Source: Bythopirellula sp041737835 (GTDB taxonomy: Bacteria > Planctomycetota > Planctomycetia > Pirellulales > Lacipirellulaceae). From it: 64,000 nucleotides of DNA. Under the pieces are notes generated by a model. That model was not told the origin of the DNA. It did no database searches and saw nothing but the letters and a program-made list of their open reading frames with translations. Position numbers and translations under genes: made by a program. The stretch is taken from assembly GCA_041737835.1 (NCBI GenBank), contig JBGSQY010000022.1; one strand, 5' to 3'. Positions within the stretch are counted from its first letter, which is position 1. Every line of letters begins with the position of its first letter. Shown here piece by piece: positions 1-8,897 of this stretch.

Positions 1-669
1 CGCCACGAGAATCGCCCGCAATGGCGACAACACCGTGGCCCACTGTTCGGCTGATATGCCAAGCCATCTGCTTCCCACTTGTCCGCTGGCGATTGTTTCC
101 CCCGCGATCAACCACAGCACGAGCAGCAGCGCCGTAAGTGCCAGCGATTGAAACGTTCTTTCTCGCCACAGGGCGATCGTCGAACCCAAGCTCCCCGCCA
201 AGATGGCCGACGCAAACGTCACCCCCACCACGCGAAAAATTTGTCCGTACGACACCCCTCCCAACAGCGCGAGCAACATCAACAGTGGCACCGCTGCCGC
301 GATCAACACAAACACGCTCAAGCTGCTCGCCAGCCACTTGCCCAGCACGAGTTCGCTGTTGGTCATCCGCGTCAGCAGCAGCAAGTCGAGCGTTTTGCGA
401 TCTTTCTCTTGCGCGACCGCTGCCGTGGTTAAGAGCGCGGCAAACGCGATCGCCATGGCCAGTTGCAGCGGGGCCAACAACGCAAATACGGCCGACCCAA
501 ACCGGGCCAAGTCGCCCAGGCTGCGCACGTTCTGCGAGCCCAGCAAAATCAGCCATGCCGTGATCACCAATCCGAAGAGCGCGCCGACGTAAATCGCCCG
601 CATCACATATTGCCGCCAGCCGCGGGGCGAGGTGGTAATTTCGCGCGTGAAGACCGGACCGATGAGCAT
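1..669 (-). CDS. ABC-2 type transporter permease, C-terminus cut off by the window edge
   Basis: Reading leftward from an ATG at 667-669 there are 223 codons with no stop, so the C-terminus lies outside the window. It looks like an integral membrane ABC-2 permease, the channel half of an exporter driven by a separate ATPase. Hydrophobic segments fall near residues 25-45, 60-84, 112-138, 145-167 and 175-190. A charged loop at about residues 86-102 (AQEKDRKTLDLLLLTRM) closely resembles the ERERQTLDLLLTTLI loop in the permease at 52270-53892, which supports the family call. The partner ATPase is not in view, and the substrate cannot be told. No clear ribosome-binding site precedes the ATG. Confidence 0.75.
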   Translation of the reverse strand, partial: MLIGPVFTREITTSPRGWRQYVMRAIYVGALFGLVITAWLILLGSQNVRSLGDLARFGSAVFALLAPLQLAMAIAFAALLTTAAVAQEKDRKTLDLLLLTRMTNSELVLGKWLASSLSVFVLIAAAVPLLMLLALLGGVSYGQIFRVVGVTFASAILAGSLGSTIALWRERTFQSLALTALLLVLWLIAGETIASGQVGSRWLGISAEQWATVLSPLRAILVA

Positions 670-1068
670 CAGTTGAGATTCTAGAGATTCTGGGAGAAAG
701 AAACGGGTGTCCGGAGCGATTAAGAAACCTTCACTATAGGCCCCCGCGCCGGGAGTGTCGACCAGAGATGGCCCCACAGCTTCGCCCGACTCGCGTATTT
801 CACGGCTCTTGGCCTGCTTGCCGGTGTTTCGTGAACCTTCGCCCGCTAATCCGCGTAATCCCTACGGTCGGCCCATCATTTAATCGCGCTTCTCGCAAGG
901 AATTCCTTGGTGGCTGGCTAGCCAACGTGAAATGTCTAAAATAAAACCAGTGGTTTGCGGGGAACTCCCGCGCTACCGCAATCTCTGATCCAATGCCCTG
1001 CCCTGGCTTTGCGCGATCGTTCGCGAAGCCTAGGCCGCGTGGGCAGACACTTTGAGGCCAATAAATCC
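670..1068. other. gene-free stretch between divergent genes
   Basis: About 400 bases between the divergent permease and TPR genes, which must carry the promoters of both. The only structure I see is a short palindrome, TGGCTAGCCA, near 915-924. I found no convincing -35/-10 pair and no coding potential. Confidence 0.4.
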
Positions 1069-2523
1069 ATGAAGTTCCGTAATCGCACCTTTTCTTTTGT
1101 CAGCGGACTCGCGCTCGGTGGAGTGCTGTTCGCTCCGCTGACGAGCGTCCATGCCCAAGCCCCTGCGGCGCCACCTGCCGATCCCATCGCGGGCGCGGCT
1201 GATCCCGCCGCACCGACGACCGCCACGCAAGCGCCGGTCGACGTGCAAGGCAACATCCAAAAAATGAAGGAAGCGCTCATCGGCAATGCCGTTTCGCTTT
1301 CTAATCTCGACTACGCCGAAATCGACAAAGCCATTCAGCGCTTTGGCAACAACGACGGCGAAGGCGCGCTCGAGATTCTCAAGGAAGCCAAGAAAAAGTA
1401 TCCCAAGCTGCCACCCGTTTACGTCATGCTCGCCAAGTTGCAAGTCATGGCCCAGAACACTCAAGGCGCGTTCAACTTGCTTGAACTGCAAGTTGCCGAA
1501 GAGCCCAACGATCCCGAAGCCTATCTGTTGCTCGCCGATCAAGCTTTCGCCGGCAATCGCACCGCCGAAGCCGAAGCCTTGTTCGAGAAAGCACAACCGC
1601 TTGTCGAAGCTTTCAAAGACAACGACAAGCGCAAGCGTGACATGGAAATTCGCGTCCTCGCCGGTAAAGCCGCCGTGCAAGAACGTCGCGGCAAGTGGGA
1701 GAACGCCATCGAGTTGCTCAAACAATGGGTCGCCACCGATCCCGACAACGCCATGTCGCACGCTCGTTTGGGTGTGACTTTGTTCCGTCTCGATAAGGCC
1801 AAGGAAGCCTTCGACGAATTCAGCAAAGCTCGCACGATTAACCCCGAGATGCCGCATCCCTATGCGTCGCTCGGCCAATTGTTCACGCAGAACAACGATC
1901 TCGACAACGCCCGCAAGTCGTTCGAACGGGCGTACAAAGAAGATGGCAAGGACCCCAACACGGTCCGCAGCTATGCCGAATGGTTGTTGCAACAAAACGA
2001 GCTCGACAAAGCTCAAGAGGTTGCCGCCGAATTGCGTAAGCTGACCCCCGACAATCCGAATGCGGTGCTGCTCGATGGCGTCGTGGCCTTGATGAAGGGC
2101 CAAAGCGACCGTGCCGAGGAAGCCTTCATGAAGGTGCTCAGCCTCGAACCAGGAAACGCACGGGCGAACGATCTGTTGGCCCTGCTGTTGATCGAAAGCC
2201 CCGACAAGGCCGATCACGATCGAGCCCTGCGATACGCGGACCTCAACGCCAAGCAGTACCCACAGAACTCGCAAGCCAACATCACTCGTGCCTATGTGTT
2301 GCACAAGCTCGGCCGTGACAACGAAATGCAAGAAGCGATCCAAGTCGCCGGCCGCGGCCAATTGCAAATCGACTCGGCTTACTTGATTGCGAAAATCATG
2401 ACCGACCTCGGCCAGACCGACAAAGCCAAGGCCGCGCTCGAACAAGTGCTCGCCCAAAAGGGTGGGTTGTTCATCTTCCGCAAACAAGCCCAAGCCTTGC
2501 TCGACCAATTGAACAAGCCGTAA
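1069..2523 (+). CDS. exported tetratricopeptide repeat (TPR) protein
   Basis: Predicted 484-residue protein. The ATG at 1069 was chosen because it opens a clear Sec signal peptide (basic MKFRNR, hydrophobic core to about residue 25, cleavage after VHA-Q near 28-30). An in-frame TTG further upstream at 955 would bury this signal. After an Ala/Pro-rich linker (residues 30-56) the rest is a string of 34-residue helical repeats with the TPR spacing of Ala, Leu, Gly/Ala and Pro, for example around YPKLPPVYVMLAKL, YLLLADQAFAGNRTAEAEAL and PHPYASLGQLFTQNNDLDNA. TPR arrays are protein-binding scaffolds, and this one should act in the periplasm or at the cell surface. Partners are unknown. It stands alone and is followed by a strong terminator at 2571-2619. 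Confidence 0.88.
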   Translation: MKFRNRTFSFVSGLALGGVLFAPLTSVHAQAPAAPPADPIAGAADPAAPTTATQAPVDVQGNIQKMKEALIGNAVSLSNLDYAEIDKAIQRFGNNDGEGALEILKEAKKKYPKLPPVYVMLAKLQVMAQNTQGAFNLLELQVAEEPNDPEAYLLLADQAFAGNRTAEAEALFEKAQPLVEAFKDNDKRKRDMEIRVLAGKAAVQERRGKWENAIELLKQWVATDPDNAMSHARLGVTLFRLDKAKEAFDEFSKARTINPEMPHPYASLGQLFTQNNDLDNARKSFERAYKEDGKDPNTVRSYAEWLLQQNELDKAQEVAAELRKLTPDNPNAVLLDGVVALMKGQSDRAEEAFMKVLSLEPGNARANDLLALLLIESPDKADHDRALRYADLNAKQYPQNSQANITRAYVLHKLGRDNEMQEAIQVAGRGQLQIDSAYLIAKIMTDLGQTDKAKAALEQVLAQKGGLFIFRKQAQALLDQLNKP

Positions 2524-2570
2524 GCGAGTTTGCTGAATCGATAACAACTCGATCCATCAAGAAAAAATTT

Positions 2571-2619
2571 AGCCCCGGGTGATTGCGAGGCCCTGCCGAG
2601 CATACACCCGGGGCTTTTT
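2571..2619 (+). terminator. rho-independent terminator after the TPR gene
   Basis: Stem AGCCCCGGGTG (2571-2581) pairs with CACCCGGGGCT around a 25-base loop and is followed by a T-run (gggctttttc, 2611-2620). It lies 48 bases past the TPR stop codon. Confidence 0.85.
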
Positions 2620-2707
2620 CATGCGCGGAATTCAAGGCGAGCCTCCCGCGTAAGCGGGGGGAGTAATCAAAGCATTTTTCTCATAGTGGTGGCTTCCAGC
2701 CGCCATC

Positions 2708-2734
2708 GTCATTCCCGCGAAGGCGGGAATCCAG
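2708..2734. repeat. dispersed palindromic repeat, ATTCCCGCG...CGGGAAT family, single unit
   Basis: The core ATTCCCGCGAAGGCGGGAAT is a near-perfect inverted repeat inside a 27-base unit beginning GTC and ending CCAG. The same unit appears as facing pairs at 26651-26725 and 55651-55716. It is a short dispersed intergenic element of unknown role. Confidence 0.8.
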
Positions 2735-2834
2735 TCTTAGTCACGTGCGGGAGATGATCGTATTTATGGGTATATCGAACCCTTGAACCATATGCCCACT
2801 TCTGACTACCGGTGGCCGGTTTCGTACCGCTCTG

Positions 2835-2864
2835 TTGAGATAGTTACATTGAACCTGTTATCAT
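2835..2864 (+). promoter_or_regulatory. possible sigma70-type promoter for the Abi-like gene
   Basis: TTGAGA (2835-2840) and TATCAT (2859-2864) are separated by 18 bases. A start just downstream would give a leader of about 30 bases before the ATG at 2900. AGGATCCGAGG before the ATG is a plausible ribosome-binding region. Confidence 0.4.
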
Positions 2865-2899
2865 GCTGGGTGTCCTGACCAAAAGGATCCGAGGTAAAC

Positions 2900-3769
2900 A
2901 TGGTAGCCAAATCGACATCAATTGCTGAATTAATCAGTAAGAAGACCCGCCGAGAGTTACAGGAATATTTTGTTGGGACCACTCTGCGCATTATTGAACA
3001 AGCGTTTGAAGACGCAGGTATAGAGTGTGACTATAGTTGTCAGCCATCCGATAGCGGTCAGCGACGTTGTCTTGTTCAGCAATACTATGCGACAATAAAT
3101 TTTGCTAACTACGATGACATTCGTAAGTTTCTGAATGTTTACGCACATGCGCTCTTTGATTTAGAACAGAACTTTGACAATGGTTATTACGGAGAAGACG
3201 CCAAAAAAACACACCGTACTTTAATAGCGTGCCTTCAGATCGACGGCTATGAATATAAAGAAGGCAAAATTGTTCCCATAGGGTCGCTCACTGCAGCTGC
3301 ATCGCTTAAGGCGAATGCGATAGCAATCGACTCGCCTTATATGTTGCAACAGATTGAACGTATCGAGAATCAAGTTGATACTGATCCAAGACTAGCAATT
3401 GGAACAGCTAAAGAATTGGTTGAGACCGTTTGCAAGACGATACTTTCTGATCGAGGAGTTGAGTTCGATCCTAAGTCAGAACTAATGGATCTAGTAAAAC
3501 AGACGCGGGCAGAGTTGAAACTAGTTCCAGCTAATGTTCCCGAATCTGCCAGGGCAGCTGATACTATCCGAAAGTTGCTGAGTAATTTAGCGACGATCAC
3601 GCAAAGTCTTGCAGAACTTCGTAATTCCTACGGTACTGGACATGGTCATGATGGCCGTCACAAGGGCCTGTCGCCTCGTCATGCCCGATTGGCTGCAGGA
3701 GCTGCATGCGTTCTTGCTAAGTTCTTGTTCGAGACACATCAACATTTAGATGGCTCGGAATCAGAATAA
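2900..3769 (+). CDS. abortive infection (Abi-C domain) family protein
   Basis: A 289-residue protein. The C-terminal half (about 130-285) resembles the abortive infection C-terminal domain (Abi-C): a helical region with AIGTAKELVETVCKTIL, then the hallmark LRNSYGTGHGHDGRHKGLSPRHARLAAGAA and a final FLFETHQ helix. The N-terminal half (residues 1-125) is a separate domain I do not recognise. Abi-C proteins are tied to phage defence in other bacteria, but the biochemical activity is not established, so defence here is an inference. The gene is clearly AT-richer than its neighbours, uses many A/T-ending codons, and sits beside gene-free repeat DNA. All of this suits recent horizontal arrival. No second gene of an operon is present. 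Confidence 0.75.
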   Translation: MVAKSTSIAELISKKTRRELQEYFVGTTLRIIEQAFEDAGIECDYSCQPSDSGQRRCLVQQYYATINFANYDDIRKFLNVYAHALFDLEQNFDNGYYGEDAKKTHRTLIACLQIDGYEYKEGKIVPIGSLTAAASLKANAIAIDSPYMLQQIERIENQVDTDPRLAIGTAKELVETVCKTILSDRGVEFDPKSELMDLVKQTRAELKLVPANVPESARAADTIRKLLSNLATITQSLAELRNSYGTGHGHDGRHKGLSPRHARLAAGAACVLAKFLFETHQHLDGSESE

Positions 3770-5204
3770 GTCTTAACAAGAAGTTGAGTAATACTCGCTG
3801 GAAGCTTCTTGTGATGCTCGACTACTTCTGGGAATTCATAGTCTGCGCCGCGTCGAAGAACCCCACGCTAGCGCGTTTGGGCTCATGGGGGTGTTTTCCT
3901 TGTCAACAATTCTTTTTGTGCCACTTCGTGTTTTCGTGGCTGGTTCGTTGCGAGTTGCGAGTTGCGAGAACGCATGCGCAACGAGTTGCGGGCGAAATGT
4001 CGATGTTAACTGATCTTAAGAAACAAAAATCCCGAAGGGATGAAAGCCAATAGCCAGGGGTTGAGGAGCCTTAGCGACGACACCCCTGGTATGTGATTTT
4101 AAAATGATTCGTCGTTCGAGGTGTTCGCATTGAATACCGACGGCGGATGGTCGAGAACGTACAGCCCGCGCCCGTTTCGGTTCTCCGCGACGATACTGCG
4201 ATGCGATTCGGCCTCGGCCACGTGCGTTCAGTACTCTGCACTTTCTGCTCGGCCGATGAAATATTTTTCTCTAGGTCCAGGGGTATCAGCAAGATTCGTG
4301 GAACTCATCTTGCCTCAACGCCCTGGCTATTGGCTGCCATGCCTTCGGCATTAAGATCATCACGCCATTTCATGTCAGCGTCTATCAGCGGTTCAAATTT
4401 TCCTCCGTGGTCTCTGTGTCCTCTGTGGTTTAATATCTTCCCCCCGGCCAAAAATCGTTGTGGCGAGGCGCTTGGCAATCGCGATAATGGGGTTCGCCCT
4501 TTGTTAGGCATGCTCTTTGAAAACAGAAACCGCCGACCGTCCTTTTGGAACGTGCTCGTCGCACGTTTGGATCTAAATTCGACGCATTTTGGAACGTGCG
4601 AATGTCGCAAGGACTTGAACTCTCACCACTTGCGACATCGCCCTGTGACAAAACCCAGGAGTTTCGTCACCGAAGTTGGGACCCCAGCGCACGCGCGAAA
4701 AATCAGCTTGGCGAGTTTTTAGAGGCCGCAAACCAAGCAAAGCTCGCCAACCTGGCAAAGCTGAAGGAAGAGGCGAGAGGCCAGAGGTCGGAGATCAGAG
4801 GCCGGAGGTCAGTAGTATTCCTTCCCTGACCTCTGACCTCTCACAAACAAAAAAAGGTCAGGGCAAGCCGATCCGTCGTCTTGCACTGACCTCTATCCTG
4901 AAGCAAAACACGTCGCCGTGTCTCGCCCTCCCGTTATCGTTATACAGGAAGTATCGGCCACGACCGGCGGTGAGCTATAGCCGAATTATCTCGGTGGTAG
5001 CTTGTTGGTAAGAAGTTCGGATTGGCGAAGAGTTGCCACCGAAACCGTATGAGAACAGGACGGCGAACGCCAAAAAAATCGGGCGGGCTCTCCAACACAG
5101 AGAGCCCGCCCACAAATCACCGGCTCCCACCGCGAACCATACTCCCCAGTAGGTTCGCGGCGAGGAAACCGGCTCAGACTACCCGCCAAAGCGGGCTTTG
5201 GACG
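3770..5204. other. 1.4 kb gene-poor stretch with repeats
   Basis: I find no open frame here that looks like a real protein: the short frames on both strands are rich in Arg and Ser, lack conserved motifs and lie over repeats. The stretch contains the MITE-like element at 4031-4350, a purine-rich inverted repeat around 4770-4835 (copies of AGAGGTC facing GACCTCT), and a short inverted match to the Arg-rich shadow frames near 4600-4690. It may be the decayed flank of the neighbouring acquired gene. Confidence 0.5.
4031..4350. repeat. MITE-like element with long imperfect inverted ends
   Basis: The left end (4031-4089) reads CCCGAAGGGATGAAAGCCAA then TAGCCAGGGGTTGAGG and closes with CACCCCTGG. 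The right end (4277-4350) carries the reverse complement of the same blocks: CCAGGGGTATCAG, then CCTCAACGCCCTGGCTATTG and GCCATGCCTTCGGC. Each end folds on itself (CCAGGGGT at 4054-4061 with ACCCCTGG at 4082-4089; CCAGGGGT at 4277-4284 with CGCCCTGG near 4319-4326). About 190 bases of non-coding DNA lie between. No transposase is encoded, so this would be a non-autonomous or decayed element. Confidence 0.6.
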
Positions 5205-6062
5205 TTAATGATTGTTGGCCGGCAAGGTCCCTTGTGGAATCATGTCGTTGCCCGAGGGGATGTATTCGGGAGCGGCGGGATTGCCGTCGATCGGCGTTTG
5301 CGGATCGATTTGGGCCTTGGGCAGGATGTGTTGTAAAGGATTCTCGAGCACGGTGGGTCCGGCCTGGGGCTGAACCTGACCGGGCAGCAAAGGCATGCCG
5401 GCACCAAGTTGCAAGCTACTCAACAGCGGATCGCCGGAAAGCGAAATCGCGCCGAGGACTTGATACTCACTGGATTCGATGTTGGGGAGGTATTCGCAAT
5501 TGCGGTCGTGGCATTGGCCATCGTAGCAACCGTCGGTCGGGGCCATCGCGACGTGGTAGTTCATCACATCGCCTTGGCACATTCCATTGCCGCACATGCC
5601 CCCCTGGCAACCGCCGCAGACACCTTGGCGGCAGCAATAGGGACGAGCACAGAACATGACGGCGAGGCAACCGGGTGGGCAACCCTGTTCGCACAAGCAA
5701 GGTCCGCAGCCAGCGCGGTACGGGCCGTTGTAAGCAACGGGGCAGCAACCGCACTTGCGGGCGTACACATGATTCCGCCAACAATAATGAAAACAGCCAT
5801 AGGGGCTGCAATAACCGGGATAGTGGGCATGGCAGCGGCGGCAAGCAGGTGACGACGTGCAATCCCGTTTGCAGGGGCTATAAAGTCCGTAGCGGCAGGT
5901 GCTGCAATAGCGAGGGACGAAGTAATCGCTATTGGCGTTCCAAGTGCAACCGCCCTCGGGCGTGGGAACAACCGAGCCGTAAGTTTGCCAAAACAACCGG
6001 GCGTCGGCTTGGGCCGCAAAGCAGCCAAGAAGCAACAGACTCAAAAATGCTGGGGAGCGCAT
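5205..6062 (-). CDS. cysteine-rich exported protein
   Basis: A 285-residue protein. The ATG at 6060-6062 was chosen over a start 18 codons upstream because it opens a signal peptide (MRSPAFLSLLLLGCFAAQADA). The mature part contains 28 cysteines between about residues 38 and 190, often as CxxC or CC pairs with Gly, Tyr, Pro and Arg between them. A Cys-free Pro/Gln-rich tail (about residues 195-285) follows. The Cys pattern suggests a secreted, disulfide-stabilised or metal-binding wall protein. Small Cys-rich exported proteins are common in planctomycetes, whose cell walls are described as protein-rich, but I recognise no defined family. Nearest neighbours are unrelated and it seems monocistronic. 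Confidence 0.75.
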   Translation of the reverse strand: MRSPAFLSLLLLGCFAAQADARLFWQTYGSVVPTPEGGCTWNANSDYFVPRYCSTCRYGLYSPCKRDCTSSPACRRCHAHYPGYCSPYGCFHYCWRNHVYARKCGCCPVAYNGPYRAGCGPCLCEQGCPPGCLAVMFCARPYCCRQGVCGGCQGGMCGNGMCQGDVMNYHVAMAPTDGCYDGQCHDRNCEYLPNIESSEYQVLGAISLSGDPLLSSLQLGAGMPLLPGQVQPQAGPTVLENPLQHILPKAQIDPQTPIDGNPAAPEYIPSGNDMIPQGTLPANNH

Positions 6063-6236
6063 TGTATGAACCGGTGGGTTGTGTAGGTTTGGGGAGGCGT
6101 TGACAATGACGAACAATGTCTCGCTGCCGAATCATGGGTCAGAACAGCGTGTTGAGCAAACGCCACAGGTCAGGTTTTACCATCACTAAACTTTTCGATG
6201 CCGACACAACCGGATTAAGCTGATAAGTCCTCCAAA

Positions 6237-7067
6237 ATGTTGTCAATTTTAACGGTTGAATCGAATGTCGTTGCCGGCGTGTTGGCGTTGGTGGTATGTG
6301 GAATCGCTGGTTACGGCTGGCGGAAATGGCGCGGAACGACGCTCGCCGCGCCGTGCATTTGGGTGGCGATTTCAGCCGCCTGTTTAGGTCTGCTGGCTTG
6401 TGCGGAAATGCGTGGCGAGGAATCGCTGCGGATGTCGGTGGCCCGGTTTGTCGCCGCGGCCAGCACGCTCACGCCGGTGATTGCGGTGTTGGGTGCTAAG
6501 CGACCGCAGGATCGTGGCTGGCAGTGGATCGTGCTGTCGCTGTGGGTGATCGTTTCCTGGCCGGCGCTTCAGGCACTGGCGAATCCCGCGGGACCACGGG
6601 TGGAGTTTTTCACACCCTGGAAGCTGTTTTTGCTGGGATTGGTGGCCATGGGGCCGTTGAATTACTTGGCCACGCGCCATTGGTTTGCATCGCTGTTGGT
6701 CGCCGGCGGGCAGTTGGTTTTGTTGGGCGAGTATTTGGACTTCGGTCAACATGCTAACTGGCAACTGCCAGTTGCTGTCGGATGTTTTTTGTTGGCTGTG
6801 ATATGGGTAGTCATTCGCAAACCAGCGAACGCTGAAGTTACCGAGTTGCCAGAGCAGAACGCTCGTTGGCTAGAGTTTCGCGATGCGTTCGGCGCGTTCT
6901 GGGGATTGCGAATCCTGCAGCGTGTGAACGAAACCGCAGGACTGCGAAACTGGCCGTTGCGTTTGGCATGGTCAGGATTTGAGAAGATCAACGAGGAAGA
7001 GATGACGGAAGTTCAGCAGGGAGAGATCGAACAGTCGCTCGATACGCTGCTACGCCGCTTCCTCTAG
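6237..7067 (+). CDS. integral membrane protein of unknown function
   Basis: A 276-residue protein. The first 195 residues are mostly hydrophobic, with about six or seven likely membrane helices (near 12-27, 40-56, 70-86, 96-112, 128-150, 152-165 and 178-192). A soluble C-terminal tail of about 80 residues (from PANAEVTELPEQNARW) is helical and ends in TEVQQGEIEQSLDTLLRRFL. I do not recognise a family. Its end overlaps the convergent SNF2 gene by 18 bases. No good ribosome-binding site is visible before the ATG at 6237. Confidence 0.7.
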   Translation: MLSILTVESNVVAGVLALVVCGIAGYGWRKWRGTTLAAPCIWVAISAACLGLLACAEMRGEESLRMSVARFVAAASTLTPVIAVLGAKRPQDRGWQWIVLSLWVIVSWPALQALANPAGPRVEFFTPWKLFLLGLVAMGPLNYLATRHWFASLLVAGGQLVLLGEYLDFGQHANWQLPVAVGCFLLAVIWVVIRKPANAEVTELPEQNARWLEFRDAFGAFWGLRILQRVNETAGLRNWPLRLAWSGFEKINEEEMTEVQQGEIEQSLDTLLRRFL

Positions 7068-8897
7068 GTTGTCCGAGCCGGGGAAGCGCAAGTTGAACAG
7101 GCCAAAGATTTCCTTGCGCGAAAGTCCGAGCTTCGCTGTCGGCACACCGTCGAACACGGCGTTGAAGAGCTCACGCTTTTCTTCGAGCACACGGTTGATG
7201 CGTTCTTCAATCGTGCCAGTCGCAAGAAAGCGGGTGACCGTCACGGGTCCGGTGGCACCAATGCGATGCGCGCGATTGATGGCCTGATCTTCGACCGCAG
7301 GATTCCACCAGCGGTCGAACAGGAACACATAGCCCGCGAATTGAAGATTGAGCCCGACGCTCCCCGCGCCGTAACTCATCAGCATGATGTGCTTCGTAGG
7401 GTCGTCGCGGAACGTGTTGATAACGGCGTCACGCTTATTTGAGGGAACACGTCCATGATATTCCACGGGGCCAAAATGTTTGAGCCGTTCGCGGAGTTGG
7501 TCGATGGTGCTGACCCATTGGCTAAAGATAATCGCTTTGCGACCACTGGCGACGCACTCTTCGAGATCAACGGCAAGGCGATCGAATTTGGCACTCGCAC
7601 CCGTGGCCGGATCGAAGTTGCAGATTTGCTTGAGTCGGATCACCAGCTCAAACACATGTTGAATCGTGAGCGATTCCCGCAATTCCGTAAGATGAATGAT
7701 TCCTTCTTTTTCTGCCATCTCGTAGGCGATTTGCTGGTCGGCGGTCAACTCGATTTCGGCATCGCGAAACATCTTGGGGGGAAGGTCGGTAAGCACCTGA
7801 TCTTTCGTGCGACGGATAACGTAATCGCTCACCGATTTGCGGATGTTGGCAATTTTCATCTGTGGCTGTAGGCAGCCGGGCGAGACGAATTCAAAAATAC
7901 CGAGCAAATCGTCGGCACTATTTTCGATCGGCGTGCCGGTGAGTGCCCAGCTGCGTCGGCGGGGAATCGAGCAGACTACTTCATTGGTAGTGCTGGCGCG
8001 GTTCTTAATCCGCTGCGATTCGTCGATCACTGCGAGATCAAAGGGTTCATCCGCGGGAGGCAAATGTTCGCGGTCGCGCACAAGTGTTTCGTAATTGGCA
8101 AGCAGTACACCCTCTTTGACATTCTGCCACAGCCACTCGCGGCGGGATTGTTTGCCTTCGATCACGGTGAGTGGAAGCTCCGGTGCCCACAACGCAAATT
8201 CTCGTTGCCAATTCGTGACAAGCGGTTTGGGACACACTAGAACGGCGCGTCGCACGTGACCTTGCTGGAACAAGAGTCGCATAGTCACGATAGTTTGCAT
8301 CGTCTTGCCGAGGCCCATTTCGTCGGCGAGGACCGCTTCGTGACGCGGGTAGAGGAACGCCACGCCGTCGAATTGGTATTTGAAGGGACGAAACGGAAAA
8401 TCAAGAGTTTCGCTGGCAAAGATTTGTTCTAGAGGCGGCTGTAATAAATAGTACAGCCGGTCTTCGAGCTTTACGACATCGCGAGGTGGGCGAACGCGGG
8501 TGCAAGTCGTGGGTTGAAACAACGGGCCGATGGGCTGCGAGGCAGGACTGATCGATTGAACAAGAGGAAGCACGTCTTGCTGTTCAGGCTTGACGATGAC
8601 CTCTAGCTTCTTCGATTTAGGTTGGTCCTTGGCTAAGGCCGCACTCCCCGGGGGAAAGAGTACGCTCACGATCTTGAGTTTGGGGAACGCAATCGGGACC
8701 GAGATCGCGGCCAGCTCTTCAAGCGCGCAATCTAAGGCGACGCATTCAGGAGCTTGTATTACGAATGGATTTTTCACCAGCTCGTTTGTAGAGACTGATG
8801 ACAAGCGCAGGGCTTCGCCGGAAAGTGTATGAATGACCGGCCGTTTATGCGCATCGCCTTGCGGTTCAAGCGGCATCGGCAAGGTCATGGCGTTCAT
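7050..8897 (-). CDS. SNF2-family DNA translocase/helicase-like ATPase
   Basis: A 615-residue protein with a complete two-lobe SNF2 engine. ATP-binding motif I is ADEMGLGKT (191-199), motif II is DESQ (292-295, in place of the usual DEAH), and motif III is ALTGTPIEN (318-325). The second lobe has QWVSTIDQLRERL, MLMSYGAGSVGLNLQFAGYV and the SNF2 hallmark DRWWNPAVEDQAINRAHRIG. Such proteins use ATP to move along duplex DNA and remodel or strip bound proteins. The first 160 residues are unlike known accessory domains, and no zinc finger, bromo- or nuclease domain is attached, so its target is unknown. Its start overlaps the end of the upstream gene by 32 bases, which suggests coupled translation. 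Internal ATGs at 8888 and 8876 are alternative starts. Confidence 0.93.
   Translation of the reverse strand: MNAMTLPMPLEPQGDAHKRPVIHTLSGEALRLSSVSTNELVKNPFVIQAPECVALDCALEELAAISVPIAFPKLKIVSVLFPPGSAALAKDQPKSKKLEVIVKPEQQDVLPLVQSISPASQPIGPLFQPTTCTRVRPPRDVVKLEDRLYYLLQPPLEQIFASETLDFPFRPFKYQFDGVAFLYPRHEAVLADEMGLGKTMQTIVTMRLLFQQGHVRRAVLVCPKPLVTNWQREFALWAPELPLTVIEGKQSRREWLWQNVKEGVLLANYETLVRDREHLPPADEPFDLAVIDESQRIKNRASTTNEVVCSIPRRRSWALTGTPIENSADDLLGIFEFVSPGCLQPQMKIANIRKSVSDYVIRRTKDQVLTDLPPKMFRDAEIELTADQQIAYEMAEKEGIIHLTELRESLTIQHVFELVIRLKQICNFDPATGASAKFDRLAVDLEECVASGRKAIIFSQWVSTIDQLRERLKHFGPVEYHGRVPSNKRDAVINTFRDDPTKHIMLMSYGAGSVGLNLQFAGYVFLFDRWWNPAVEDQAINRAHRIGATGPVTVTRFLATGTIEERINRVLEEKRELFNAVFDGVPTAKLGLSRKEIFGLFNLRFPGSDNLEEAA

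Larger units (their letters stand above)
2620..2899. other. gene-free stretch with a palindromic repeat and a possible promoter
   Basis: About 280 bases between the TPR terminator and the Abi-like gene. It holds one copy of a 27-base palindromic repeat (2708-2734) and a promoter-like pair just before the next gene. Otherwise I see nothing coding. Confidence 0.5.

Noticed and set aside
1030..2547. A 505-codon open frame on the minus strand opposite the TPR gene
   Set aside because: It is the complement of the GC-rich coding frame of the TPR gene, with no motif, signal or ribosome-binding site of its own, while the plus strand encodes a clear signal peptide and TPR repeats.
4600..4690. A tRNA-like sequence on the minus strand (GAGTTCAAGTCC near a TTGCGACA palindrome)
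   Set aside because: The flanking bases do not pair as a T-arm, and no anticodon or acceptor stems could be drawn. It may be repeat debris.
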